The translations under genes were made by a program, and so were the position numbers. The notes under the pieces were generated by a model. The model saw only the letters and a program-made list of their open reading frames with translations. It ran no database searches and was not told the origin of the DNA. From contig VWND01000073.1 of assembly GCA_009599575.1 (NCBI GenBank), forward strand, positions 248,001 through 312,000: DNA of 64,000 nucleotides. The letters run 5' to 3'. Positions 33,001-43,364 of the stretch are shown in pieces. How positions within the stretch are numbered: position 1 is the stretch's first letter; the number at the start of each line of letters is the position of its first letter. The DNA comes from Blumeriella jaapii (Eukaryota > Ascomycota > Leotiomycetes > Helotiales > Drepanopezizaceae).

Positions 33001-34955
33001 CACCTGCGCAACCTCCCAAGAATTTGAAGCGCGCTAGCAGTGACGACGTTGTCGAGGTTCCTAATCCGAACATTCAGCAGCCACGCCCTACCCCACAAGA
33101 CCCAGTGCAGGCCACGCAGGGTCGTTCAAGACTGACCCCCCAGCAAGTTGCGTCGCTGGATCCTGAAACGCGAAAGAAATACGACGCTGCGATGCGTGCT
33201 GCCCAACAGGCTCAGGCCAACCAGGGCGGTAAAGCGCAACCACCGGACGCCAGATGGAGAATCATCGAGGCCGAGGAGAGTCAAAAGCAGCGAGAGCCGC
33301 CAGCGGATATTCAGATGGATGAGGATACGAAAAAGAAAACTTCGACCTTGTTGCTTACCCTCCTGCAGCCAATAATCAATGTGAACAAGGCGTTGCCCAA
33401 GATTTTCATGTTGACTCGCGACGAAGCACAGATAAGAAGATTCTTTGAAGCAGTAAGTTTTGTTCCCAATGATCTGATTAACTCTGCTAAACGCTTTTCC
33501 TAGCGATACCGATACCAACGCCAATTTCGTGGCGAAGATATCACGGTGCCAAAACCCGTACTAAAAGACGTTCTTTCAATCAGTCACGCAGATACGGTGC
33601 AAACTCAAGCCATGATAGGAGGCATGATCATGACCTTGAAAGAGAGATTCCCAGGCATGGCGAAAGCAAATGGAAACGCCAAGAATCAGCAGTCGCCTTC
33701 TCAGCCTGGCGAGCAGCAGCATCCGACACCTCTGAGCTCTGCCAACCTGCAGCAGCAGCAACAGCAGCTCAGGAATCAAATGCACCAGAGAAGCAATAGC
33801 CGGAACGCAACCGCGAACACCCCTGCGGCTCCCACCTCGACACAGCCTCCTCCATTCCCATTTGGAGCTACTTCACCTCATGGAACGCCTGCCTACGCTG
33901 GCAAAACCACTCTTAAGCAGGAAGACCTGCACATCCCTGCACGGAAGAAGCAGAAGCAAAGTAGTACTCCCGCAGCTGGTCAAGGTACTCCTGGCTCTAC
34001 TGCCTCGCCTCAAGTAGCCAAGTCGGTCTTGCCCGATATGAGGAGGCAGCAATCCGAGCTCAAACAACCGACCAAGCCTGCTCTTTGTTGCCCTGAGCCA
34101 GATTGTGATCGACATCATGTTGGCTTTGAGAGCCAAGATGCCTTGACGGCACACATACAGGAGGAACACGTTCGACCGCTGAACGACCCACTGAAGTATG
34201 TCCAGGATAATCTAGCAACTACCTTGGGACTTGACAGTCAGGGACAGCAGAAGAAACCTGCCAGCCACGAGGTTCCGAGAACCTCATCCGCACCGGCCGG
34301 AGCACACATGACTGCGACCGGTTCCGGACAAGGACAACCACCGGCTACCAAGGGCGAAAGCACGCCTGCAGCCTCAACCCCGATGAATCGGCAAGTTTCC
34401 ATGAATCGTCAAGGGAGCGCGGCTGGGGGAAAGCCGAATGTGCAATCAAGATCTGTCCCTGCAAAGGATACGAAGGCTCAACCTAGCCAGAAGGAGGCTG
34501 AAAGACCGAAAGAAACCCAGGCTCCTCAGGAAATCGATCCTTGGGCTAATTCCACGATCGATCCTAACGATCTCTTCCAGAATTTCCGATCATTCGAGAC
34601 TGGGGCGGGAGGTGCCATCTCTGACGTGAATGTGTATCGCTCAATTACCCCTAACGATACACCCGAGTCGAGCAAGGACGGTGTTTCGGAACCTAACAGT
34701 GACGTTTCGGAGGGTGTGAACCTGGACATCAGTATCGACATGTTCGATCCCACATGGCAACCTTTCGGAAGCGGGGACCCAGGTGACTTTTTGGATCTTA
34801 GCAGCATTCACGTCAACAGCGAGGAAGACGTGTTGATGTTCGGCAGTGATGTTCCTGCGGTCAAATTTCAATCCTGGGACGACATGATGGAGCCTGGGGT
34901 GCTCGACAAACCATTCCACTTCGATACATCGTTGTTCTCGATGAACGCCGAATAA
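29928..34955 (+). CDS. Mediator subunit 15 (Gal11-like), KIX domain, polyQ
   Basis: Tail-module Mediator subunit linking activators to RNA polymerase II. Exons: 29928-30217, 30294-30408, 30458-30748 or further, then a middle region to 33452, and 33504-34955. The first exons encode MDPNFQQ, a long polyQ and a KIX-like three-helix domain (WRTQCPLTERMGLILSIIAN, then MIEVGIRFEKDIFDKAQSKE). The middle is Q/N/P-rich with NRMM...LRAVMQQKLDP. A conserved segment (LLQPIINVNKALPKIFMLTR) precedes a C-terminal C2H2-like motif (C-x4-C-x15-H-x4-H, from CPEPDC). Two frame changes interrupt the ORF. One, in the polyQ near 30750-30802, is bridged by a 53-nt GTCCCC...CCAG segment if spliced. The second, near 32770, is bridged by GC-AG intron 32770-32855 or is a true frameshift. 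KIX assignment is by pattern, not alignment. Confidence 0.82.
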
Positions 34956-36920
34956 CTAGAAAACAATCGCGCAAATTCGATACGACGAATCATTTCTACT
35001 TCTCAGGTCTCTGACCATAATGTGTACATGTTTGGCGCTTCGGACGGGGGATTTTGTCTGGTTGACAAGCGGTGCTTAACGGTCGGTCGGTCATTGGCGG
35101 GACGGCGGATATACCAATCAGGGGAAAAGCAAGCTTGGCGCTCTGGCGTTATTTTTCGTCCGGCTCTTGGGCATAATTTGGGCGAGTAGATGGGGGTTGG
35201 GGGGAGAGGGCAACAGTGAGAGCTCTTGGATTTCTTGGATTTATATTTGACTGGATATGTTTTGGCCTCAAAACGCCCCCAAATCAGAATTTTGTTTTCG
35301 GGCAGTTGGCATTTCGGTCGATGATCGTTCGCTTACTTGCACAAGAGTGGAATCTTCTTAATTGATCTCAGGAGGCAGAGCCGCCAAGGCAGGCAGGTGG
35401 AAGATGAGGTGTATAATTGAACAGGAATTTACCTCTGATGCTTTGCTCTGTGTGTAAGCTGATTACCAAGTTCTCTTTCGTGATGCTTTTTGTTCCTGTC
35501 CGTGAAACGAGGTGAGATGGGTTTGTTTACTTTCTCCTTCTACCGTACTGTATAGTACATCAATTATGCCAAGCAAAGAAAGTTAAGCGAGCGAGTGGTG
35601 GGTGGGTGAGGTTTACTTGCTGTACTGAACTGTACTGTACTGTATGTACTGTACTGTACTATGCGTCGTCTGTGCAAGACCGTACAGTACTGTAGGTACG
35701 TAGAAAGAGATCGAATCGTAGCACGTCATCTGCGACATGGATGATTTGAATCGTATCTCTAGCTCGCTGTTTGATAGATGAGAGATCGAGGGGAAATGAT
35801 GTGTGATGTGTGATGTGTGACATGAAATGGTGAGGTGAGGTGAGGTGCGGCGAGAATGTAACAATGAAGAAAGCAAGGTACTGTACAGTTAGGTAGATAA
35901 AGCAGGATGCGATACCGAGCATGGAGAAAGACAGTTTGCAGGTGAGGCAAGGCAGCCAGGGACGTACGTACTCATGCAGAGGTCCCGAAGGTAGGTACAT
36001 AAAATGCTCTCTGCCCAGCTCTGCCCTGTCGCTCGCTCTTCTCTTGCATCTCTTTAGTCGGATGGAAAAATAATTAAAAAAGTAAATAAAACGCTTTGCA
36101 AGAACGTACTCCCGTTATGGCGAACGCAGGCGCTCGCTCGCTCGCTCGTGGCCTCGTGGCTTGTTGTTCACCATAGATTCAGGTTCGGGTTTGGGTTTGA
36201 ATCATCATGCTGAATTGGGTGGGAGGTTTGTATTCGTGTCATAGGTGTGAGATGATGTGTGTGCTGTAGGCGTGTGTGTGTGTGGTATGTAAGTATGTAT
36301 GTATGTATCTTCGTGTTCCTCATCACGAGGGGTGGTGTCTTGATCTTCAGACAGACGGGGAGATAGATGGGGACACAAAAGAGACGAAGAGGTAGACGGA
36401 GAGACAGGGGAAGAAAGAAGAGGGTGGAAGGAAAGAGAATAGGTAAAAAAGGGAAAGAGAGAGAGAGAGAAAGAAGAGGGAGAAAAAGAAGAAAGAAGAG
36501 GGAGAAAGAAGAAAAGGATAAAAGGGGGGCGTGAGGGATGAGAAGAGAACAGAAAAGAATAGCAAAGATTCTTCATCGTGCTATCAACCTACGCAGAGTA
36601 CTTATCTACGCTATCATATTCACAATCACAAGCAGCACAGCTCAGATCAAGGAAAATGAATTCAACTCTTACATTTTCTCTCTCATTTTCTCTCCTTTTC
36701 TTTCATCACGTCAATCTTTCTTTCTCCATCCCCATCTGACCCCTGACAATACAGACCCGGCGTTGTTCTGTACTCCTTCCCGTCCCTCCCATTTCCATAC
36801 AATGTAAGTTCATGCAATTTCAAACAAGCCCGGAAAATCCCAAGCTATGCAATGCAAACACACGCGCCACACGCCTTTAATGACAAAATACACGAACTAA
36901 ACCCTAGGACCTAGAACGCG
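34956..36920. other. Convergent intergenic region, no gene recognised
   Basis: Between the 3' ends of Med15 and the Nrm1/Whi5-like gene. Contains TGTAC arrays (about 35620-35661), a GTGATGT/GGTGA run near 35800-35850, GCTCGCTC repeats near 36130, GTATGTAT repeats near 36290 and a long purine tract at about 36340-36530. No convincing coding frame. Confidence 0.6.
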
Positions 36921-38203
36921 TTACTTCTTGTTTTGATTCAGCAAGCTAAGCAAGCCATCAGCCGCGCTATCCTGCACTGCACTACGCGCCTGATCGCCGA
37001 GGCATGCTGGGGTGTCGAGCGCAGGTGGCTTCAGCAGGCTCTCACGCTGACGCGCCAACAGCGAGGCGGCGGTAACTTCTTGCGGCGGTGGCGGTGGACT
37101 TCTGTGGAGATGACTGCTTTGGGGAGGCTTCTTGTGTTGGGTGGCGCAAGGGAGGCAAAGATAGGACGGTAGCTGGGCGTGGGCGCTTCTCCCCTGTTCC
37201 TGCAGATGGCACTTGGAGGTTGCTCTTGGGGATGGTAGATGCGGACGAGGGGCGGGGTGCCTGGCCTTGAGTCTGGCTCTCAGGGGTGGGTATCGTAGAT
37301 TGGGTGAAAGAGAGGGGTCGGGATGAGGTGGATGTGGATGTGGATGTTGACATTGACGCGCCCGAGGTGCGAATCTCGAGACGCGAGATCGGGATGTCAA
37401 TCTGGTTGGTGCGAACTTTGTAGCTGGCGAGGCTGAGGCGGAGCCTGATGTCTCTGGCTTTCTGCTGCATGTTAGAGTCGCGTCGCTGTCTGTAGATTTG
37501 GGGGGAGGGAAGGGGGGTATATACTTGACGGAGCTGTTCGTGGGTGAGCGGTATGGGGCGCTGAGGCAGAAGGTGATCCTCGTCGGGGATGGTCATGGTG
37601 GTGTTTTGCGAATCGTTGATTGAATCGTTCAGTCTACTGTCCGAAGACTCAAGGGAGGATGCAGGTGATGCCGCGCTCGCAGGGGAGGATGGGTACGTTC
37701 TATAAACAGGACAATATTCCACAGTGTGCTAGTGTCGCGTTAGCCTGCCCTCCACCAGAATGGATAGGCAATTGGAGAAGAGATGCGACGTGACATACCT
37801 GCTGGCCGGCTCCGGGAGATGATCGATGAACTGGTGAAAGACTACGGCCGATTTGGTCCACAGAACGATGTGCTTGGCCACCCTGCCATGGCACATGTGA
37901 TACCTTATGCCTTTTTTCTCCAGGCTCTTCGGGTCCTGCCTCATCTTCGACTGCCACGTTCTCAGCGTCGCGGTGCCTCTTCGTGCCCAGTACGCGACCT
38001 TCTGCATCAAGCCCCTTGAGGACCGCTGTCGGCGCAGGCAGTGTGTGAAGTGATGCCTCTCCCAGAGTGCGCGGCTTCGCAGGACTGTTGGAAGCCTTTG
38101 CTGGCCCGGCGGCATACGACGAGTCGCCCGCTCGGCGTTTGAGGGGCGTGTTCGCATCGAGGTCGCCCAATGCACGCCTCGACGGTGTTGACACTGATGC
38201 CAT
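36921..38203 (-). CDS. Nrm1/Whi5-like G1/S transcriptional co-repressor (GTB motif)
   Basis: Nrm1/Whi5 proteins bind MBF/SBF-type complexes and repress G1/S genes in a CDK-controlled way. Exon 1 is 37799-38203 (135 codons, phase 0) and the 70-nt intron 37729-37798 is canonical. Exon 2 carries the GTB-type motif near residues 226-245 (ARDIRLRLSLASYKVRTNQ). The N-terminus MASVSTPSRRALGDLDANTP is typical, with several S/T-P sites. In frame the exon stops at 37042 (...VGASA). However, another frame just downstream encodes ASLLARQRESLLKPPALD and ends AADGLLSLLNQ before a stop at 36921, matching the AA.GLL.L(M/L) tail I recall for this family. A further intron is therefore likely (a weak option is GTGCCA...ACACAAG, 82 nt). 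The exact 3' junction is unresolved. Confidence 0.72.
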
Positions 38204-39006
38204 GATGAAGGAAGGCCGTAGTTATCTGTGGGATCTGTGGTAGATTGGGTAGATTGGGTGGAACGGAAGGAGATCTGAAGCAGATGCCGGGGCTCTGTTG
38301 GCAGGCGCGTTTGTTGACTTTTATTTCTGCCGTGTAAGCAATACTGTCTAGGTCTGGAGTTACAGACAGATGCGACTTACATTGAAAGGTAGCAAAAGGA
38401 GGAACTCGTTTTCCAATTCTTTGCTTTCTGCTTGTCGAGGAAGTTTGCAAGTCCTGGGAGGATTTGGGTGTTGTCGAGAAGACAAGAAGTCGAAAGTCGC
38501 GTCTACACGCGTTGATTGGGAGGATGGCGGGTAAACTTTCCCCCTAGCGCCCGGCCCTTAAATACTGTGCGATGTGCGAATGTATGGAAGACGTCACGAA
38601 ATCTAAAATAAGCTACTTCGCACTTGACTATAGATAAGGAAAGTACTTAAGTAGTATATAGTTCTGTACAGCACTGTAATATGTGGATCCTGAAATCAGC
38701 AAGAGGTAATCTTTAACTACAGTAGATCACTACCTAGGTAGGTAGGTAAGTAAACATTCAGAGCTGACGATCAATCAACAACAGAAAAGAGACACACTTC
38801 TCTAAAGTAGGCAAGTTCATTATGGGCTACGTAGTAATTCGTAAACTTCGTACACTTCGTAAGCTAGGGTATCGATAAATGCAGGATTCGGAGCTGTGCA
38901 GCTCATGCTTCCCAGAGCCATCTAAAACTTTTGGATCCCACCTGCGCCTATTCCGTCCTCTCACACCCACACAGAGGTAACGTCCCCGAAATTTGAAAAT
39001 CATGCT
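38204..39006. other. Upstream region of the Nrm1/Whi5-like gene
   Basis: No gene recognised. Contains GATTGGGTAGATTGGGT near 38245, a GGTAGGTAGGTA run near 38735 and repeated CTTCGTA words near 38845. It should hold the promoter of the G1/S repressor and the 3' UTR of the TFIIIA-like gene. I did not identify clear ACGCGT elements close to the start; a CACGCG word occurs near 38505. Confidence 0.5.
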
Positions 39007-40789
39007 TCAGTAGCCCCGGCCAATCAGCCTTTGCATTTCGGACTCGTCGTGATTCCACTCATCGTCAATCGTCAGATCTCCCAGGCCGGAATCAGCGCCA
39101 ATCCAGAACTGTCCACCTTCCAATGCCTGGCGTTGAAGTTCCCAGTCAAAGTCGTCCAGAGCGTCACCCAACCCCCCCGTGACGCTTTGTGATCCTGTCG
39201 TCGCAAAACCCCCCCAGACATGCTGTGGATCCGGACCCTGATCATGTGTACCCATTCCAGGTTCAGAAGGAGGGATATCAAGGCCATTCATCAACAGAAA
39301 TTGATCGTCAAAGTCCCCATCCATTCCCGGAAAGGAGATAGGGTGAGCAGCACGCATATGGACTTGCATATCATACTGTCGGATGAACATTTGTTGGCAG
39401 CCAGGCGAGAGACACGAGATGGTTCTTCGTGGATCTTGTACGGGTGATACCTCACGGACGGGTGCTTTGGCCTTCAGACTTCGCTTCGACTTCCTCTTTG
39501 GGACATATTCTTCCTCACTCGGACCTTCGGAACGGTCCTCGTGATCGACCTCTTCCTCGTCATTGTTCTGATCAACCCCTTCGGTATTGCCATAATTGTT
39601 TACCTTACGGCTAGTATTGGCAATGCCCTTCAGGCCCAGATGTGCAGTGCGGACATGGTCCATCAGGCTAACTTTCGACACAAAGTCCTTTCCACAACCC
39701 TCGTCGCCGTCGAACTCTTCCATCTCAGGGTAGGAGCTCAGGTCGAACGTACCACAGATAAATCGCTCCCCCATGTGGGCCGTCCGCATGTGAGTGTTCA
39801 GGTTATTCTGCTTGGTGAATCTCTTGTTGCATCCAGGAAACGTGCATGGAACGTTCTTCCGTTGCTCCAACGAGATTCCCGAATGATGAATCTCGATATG
39901 CCTCTGAAGCTCGCGCTGGCTTGAACATTTGATGTCACAAAATAGGCAATCTGCATGTTCCTTTCGGATGTGTGCTTGGAGCGCACGCTCTGTTTTGAAG
40001 CCAGGGGCATCACACTGTAGGCACTGGATCTGTGCTGGCGAATGCAACCGGTTCATGTGTTGACGAAGACCAGTTCCGCCATCGAATGCTGCACTACAAG
40101 CTTGGCCCGTGACCGGATCAACGTAGGTGCAAGGATATGGTGCCAGGTTCAGATGAGCTGAACGGATATGGCGTTGAAGCGTTTGGTGTTTCCGAAAGTG
40201 TTCATTGCAGGGTGGGTACCCAGTACAGCGGTATAAGTTCTGCCCAGTATGCGTCGTTTTGTGTCTATTCAGACGAGTCGATGTCAAGAAAGTCTTTTTA
40301 CATCCTTCCCAGTCGCACATGAACTCTCGTTCTTTCGTATGCGATCCCTTGACATGTTGCTGAAGGTGCTTTGCCTCAAAATACGCCTTGTCGCAGCCCT
40401 CGAAGGTGCAAACGTGGGGCCGATCATTCGTATGCGTTCTCAAATGCACCGTCAATCTTGCTGGTCGATTGAAGACTTTCGTACAGCCTTCGTAGGTGCA
40501 CTTGATGGTTTTCAATTCGGATGGAAGCTTCTTGCGCCCAGGAGAGAATGGAGTAATCGGCGTATCGACATTGCAATCATCGTCAGAGAACTCGGCATTT
40601 CCTGGTTGGTAGTCATCCGCCTCGTCCTCAGATGCTTGAGATGGATCTGCTGTACGATTGTCAGAAGTCGAATATTGATAATGATTGGGAGGGCTCACCA
40701 GACGAGAAGGGTAGCTGCGCGACTCTGTGTCTTTTGGCAGACAATTCAGGAAAGTCCGTAGCCTTTCGTTTTTCTAAATTGGTAGCCAT
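39007..40789 (-). CDS. TFIIIA-like C2H2 zinc-finger protein
   Basis: Predicted 577 aa from exons 40699-40789 and 39007-40649, with intron GTGAGC...CTGACAATCGTACAG of 49 nt. The first exon (MATNLEKRKATDFPELSAKR) supplies a proper ATG. About nine consecutive C2H2 fingers follow from CTYEGCTKVFNRPARLTVH, with TFIIIA-like spacing and linkers (THTNDRPHVC, THTGQNLYRC). A gap of about 70 acidic and basic residues precedes a last finger (CLSPGCQQMF...) and an acidic C-terminus. TFIIIA binds the 5S rRNA gene internal promoter and 5S RNA for RNA polymerase III. The finger number fits that family better than generic C2H2 regulators, but orthology should be checked. It sits head to head with RPB6. Confidence 0.85.
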
Positions 40790-41054
40790 GACAGCAGATG
40801 TGCAGTGATTGTCTCCATTCACACGCGTGTCGAAGTCAACTTCAAAATAAATTTTAGTGGCTGATCCTGACGACGAAATCTTGGCACGCTAAGCCTCGAA
40901 TATTTGTTAGCGCGACTTGAGCCCGAGATTCTGTCGAGGGAGGTGTGCAAGCAAATATCTTTTCCAGATCGACCATCACGACAAGCCAACGCACAACATC
41001 CCTTGTCCGCCTTACGACTTCTACCAACTTCTCCAAGACTTTGTGACTATCATC
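40790..41054. promoter_or_regulatory. Bidirectional promoter, TFIIIA-like / RPB6
   Basis: Only 265 bp separate the start codons of two divergently transcribed genes, so both core promoters must overlap or lie back to back here. No specific factor site is assigned. Confidence 0.7.
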
Positions 41055-41733
41055 ATGTCGGACGACGGAGATATGGGCGATGGCGGGTATGCAGCGATCC
41101 CAGCGCAAGCTCTTTGAAGCTACGTCGCATTGACATACTTCCAGATTCTCCCCAGGCTACGCCAACGATGAGCCCGATTACGATCCCGATGAGCCTGAGC
41201 CATACGATGCTGATGAGGAGGCCAATGGCGCGCTGGACGATGTAGCAATCAGCAACAATCCGGACCAGCTTCTCGCGACCGGCGAACACGGCCGAGCGAT
41301 TGTAGAGTCGGGAGACCCGTCCGCTCGGGCAAACAAGTCGGCGAAGGATAAGGCACCAAAAGACAAGAAGATCCCGCATGAGAAGCGAACGACTACCCCC
41401 TATATGACCAAGTACGAAAGAGCGCGCATTCTGGGCACGCGGGCACTGCAAATCAGGTTGGTTATCACATCTAGCAGAAGCGGCAGAGTCATTTTTGGCA
41501 GAGTACTGAATGGATGGTGTCAACAGTATGAATGCGCCGGTTCTGGTCGACTTGGAGGGAGAGACGGATCCGCTGCAGATTGCGATCAAAGAGCTGCGGG
41601 AGAAGAAGATACCATTGATTGTGCGGAGGTATATGCCTGATGGCATGTAAGTAACCTCGAAATCTACGCAGAGTCCAAATTATTGACAATGAGTAGGTAT
41701 GAGGACTGGACTTGCGAAGAACTTCTTCAGTAG
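41055..41733 (+). CDS. RPB6, shared subunit of RNA polymerases I, II and III
   Basis: Predicted 166 aa in four exons: 41055-41086, 41145-41456, 41527-41646 and 41697-41733, all phases matching. The acidic N-terminus ([18 protein letters not shown]) is followed by the conserved omega-like core: [60 protein letters not shown] and a C-terminal [11 protein letters not shown]. Length and motif order fit RPB6 (RPABC2), which clamps the largest polymerase subunit during assembly. Four exons in so small a gene are usual in filamentous ascomycetes. Confidence 0.97.
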
Positions 41734-42069
41734 AGTGCTTTCGCTGGGGAAGTGGAGGCGTGTTAGTTGAGACTCTGGCATTTCAAGGTGTTCCATGGGA
41801 TTGGCGCAGAAACGGCGTTTAGGGAAGATATCTGGTAATGCCTAGAAGGATAGCAGAGGAAATCTGGCAGCCACACTTGTTCTGGAGAGTACGCTTTCAT
41901 CACAATTGGCAGGCCGCCAAAAGGATCGAAAGAAAATGCAATTGAGAGCTGTTAACCCAATCCCCCCGGCTTATCTCCGAGGTGGGAACTACTTGAACTT
42001 CCTCACCCCAAAACCTCCCCATTTCCCCGCTTCTCTCTTCGGCCTCTCAATCACAACAAACCATACACG
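41734..42069. other. Short spacer with promoter of the esterase gene
   Basis: Holds the RPB6 3' UTR and the promoter/leader of the S-formylglutathione hydrolase gene. The last 60 bases are C/A-rich and lead into ACACGATG. Nothing else seen. Confidence 0.5.
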
Positions 42070-43096
42070 ATGTCTTTCAGAACCACCGCGACAATCGCCT
42101 CTTTCGGCGGCCAACTCCTGAAGCTCACCCACGATGCCGCGACCACCGGCTGCGAGATGGCCCTGAACCTCTATCTCCCACCGAAGGCCAGCCCATCCGC
42201 CAAAGTCCCCGTCCTCATCTACCTCGCCGGGCTCACCTGCACAGGCGACAACTGCGCCGAGAAGGGCTTCTTCCAACACGCTGCTTCTCAAAATGGGATC
42301 GCTGTCGTATATCCCGATACCTCTCCTCGTAATTTCCCTCACCCATCCTAAGTCTCTCCCAATGGAGGAACACGAGCTAATCAGCGAGCAAACCAAGGCG
42401 GACTCAAAATCGCCGGCGAAGACGACGCCTACGACTTCGGCACCGGCGCCGGCTTCTACATCGACGCGACGCGCGCGCCCTGGTCAACGAACTACAAGAT
42501 GGAGTCCTACATCGCGTCGGAGCTGCCCGCGGCGCTCTTCGGCGCCTTCGCGCAGCTCGACGCCGCCCGCGTCTCCATCACGGGGCACAGCATGGGCGGG
42601 CACGGCGCCCTGACGCTCTTCCTCAAGCACCCCGGCCAGTACCGGAGCGTGAGCGCGTTCGCGCCCATCGCCAACCCGAGCCGCTGCCCGTGGGGCGAGA
42701 AGGCCTTCGCCGGCTACCTGGGCGACGACCGCGAGGAGTGGAAGAAGCACGACGCCACTGAGTTGGCGAGGCGCTGGCAGGCGGAGGGGAGGACCCTCGA
42801 GGCGCTGGTGGATGTCGGCACGGGCGATAATTTCTATAAGCAGAAGCAGCTGCTGCCGGAGAATCTGGTGGAGGCGGCCGGGAGCGCGGGGCTGGAGGTT
42901 AGATATCAAGATGTGAGTGAGATTGTTTTTCCTTACGCTTGGCTTGGTTCATCTCGTTTCTTCTCGCGTGGCTGGGGGAGGGAGGAAGGAAGGAAGGCAA
43001 GCTGACAGAGGGTAGGGGTATGACCACTCGTATTTTTTTATTTCGACCTTTGCGACGGACCACGTCAATTATGCTGCGAAACACCTCTTCGCGTAG
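42070..43096 (+). CDS. S-formylglutathione hydrolase (esterase D)
   Basis: Predicted 287 aa from exons 42070-42328, 42389-42912 and 43016-43096. It hydrolyses S-formylglutathione to formate and glutathione, the second step of glutathione-dependent formaldehyde detoxification, in the cytosol. The alpha/beta-hydrolase triad is visible: Ser154 in GHSMGGHGA, Asp233 in VGTGDNF and His265 in GYDHSYFF. The family-specific LTCTGDNCAEKGFFQHA and DAYDFGTGAGFYIDAT are intact. The acceptor of the first intron is chosen as GCGAG|CA (giving DTSPPNQGG) because the nearer TCAG breaks the frame. Codon use is strongly GC3-biased in the second exon. Confidence 0.95.
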
Positions 43097-43364
43097 TAGG
43101 CCGACTCTTCTTCATTTTTCGTTGTGGCCCGGCTCATGTTAACATAAGCAATCCGGCTGCGAGGCAAAAGCTATAGACACACTAAACAAGGCGTCGTTGA
43201 TATACAAGCCATCATTCCACCCATACACCGTTCGTCTCTCGTGATTGTGACAGCGCAGGTCCTCTGCACGTGCTAATGGTATCCTTACTTCATTAAAGCC
43301 TCGTTGCGCAGCAACACCCTGAGGGTTGTTCATCACCCCACCTCATTAATCATAACCGTCTCAT
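43097..43364. other. Convergent spacer
   Basis: Space between the esterase and Afi1-like stop codons, presumably two 3' UTRs. A short overlap of transcripts is possible. No further feature. Confidence 0.5.

Noticed and set aside
37500..37530. 35-nt GTATAT...CTACAG intron in the Nrm1/Whi5-like gene
   Set aside because: Removal shifts the frame to a stop just before the GTB motif, and 35 nt is shorter than any other intron here; the read-through is open and sensible.
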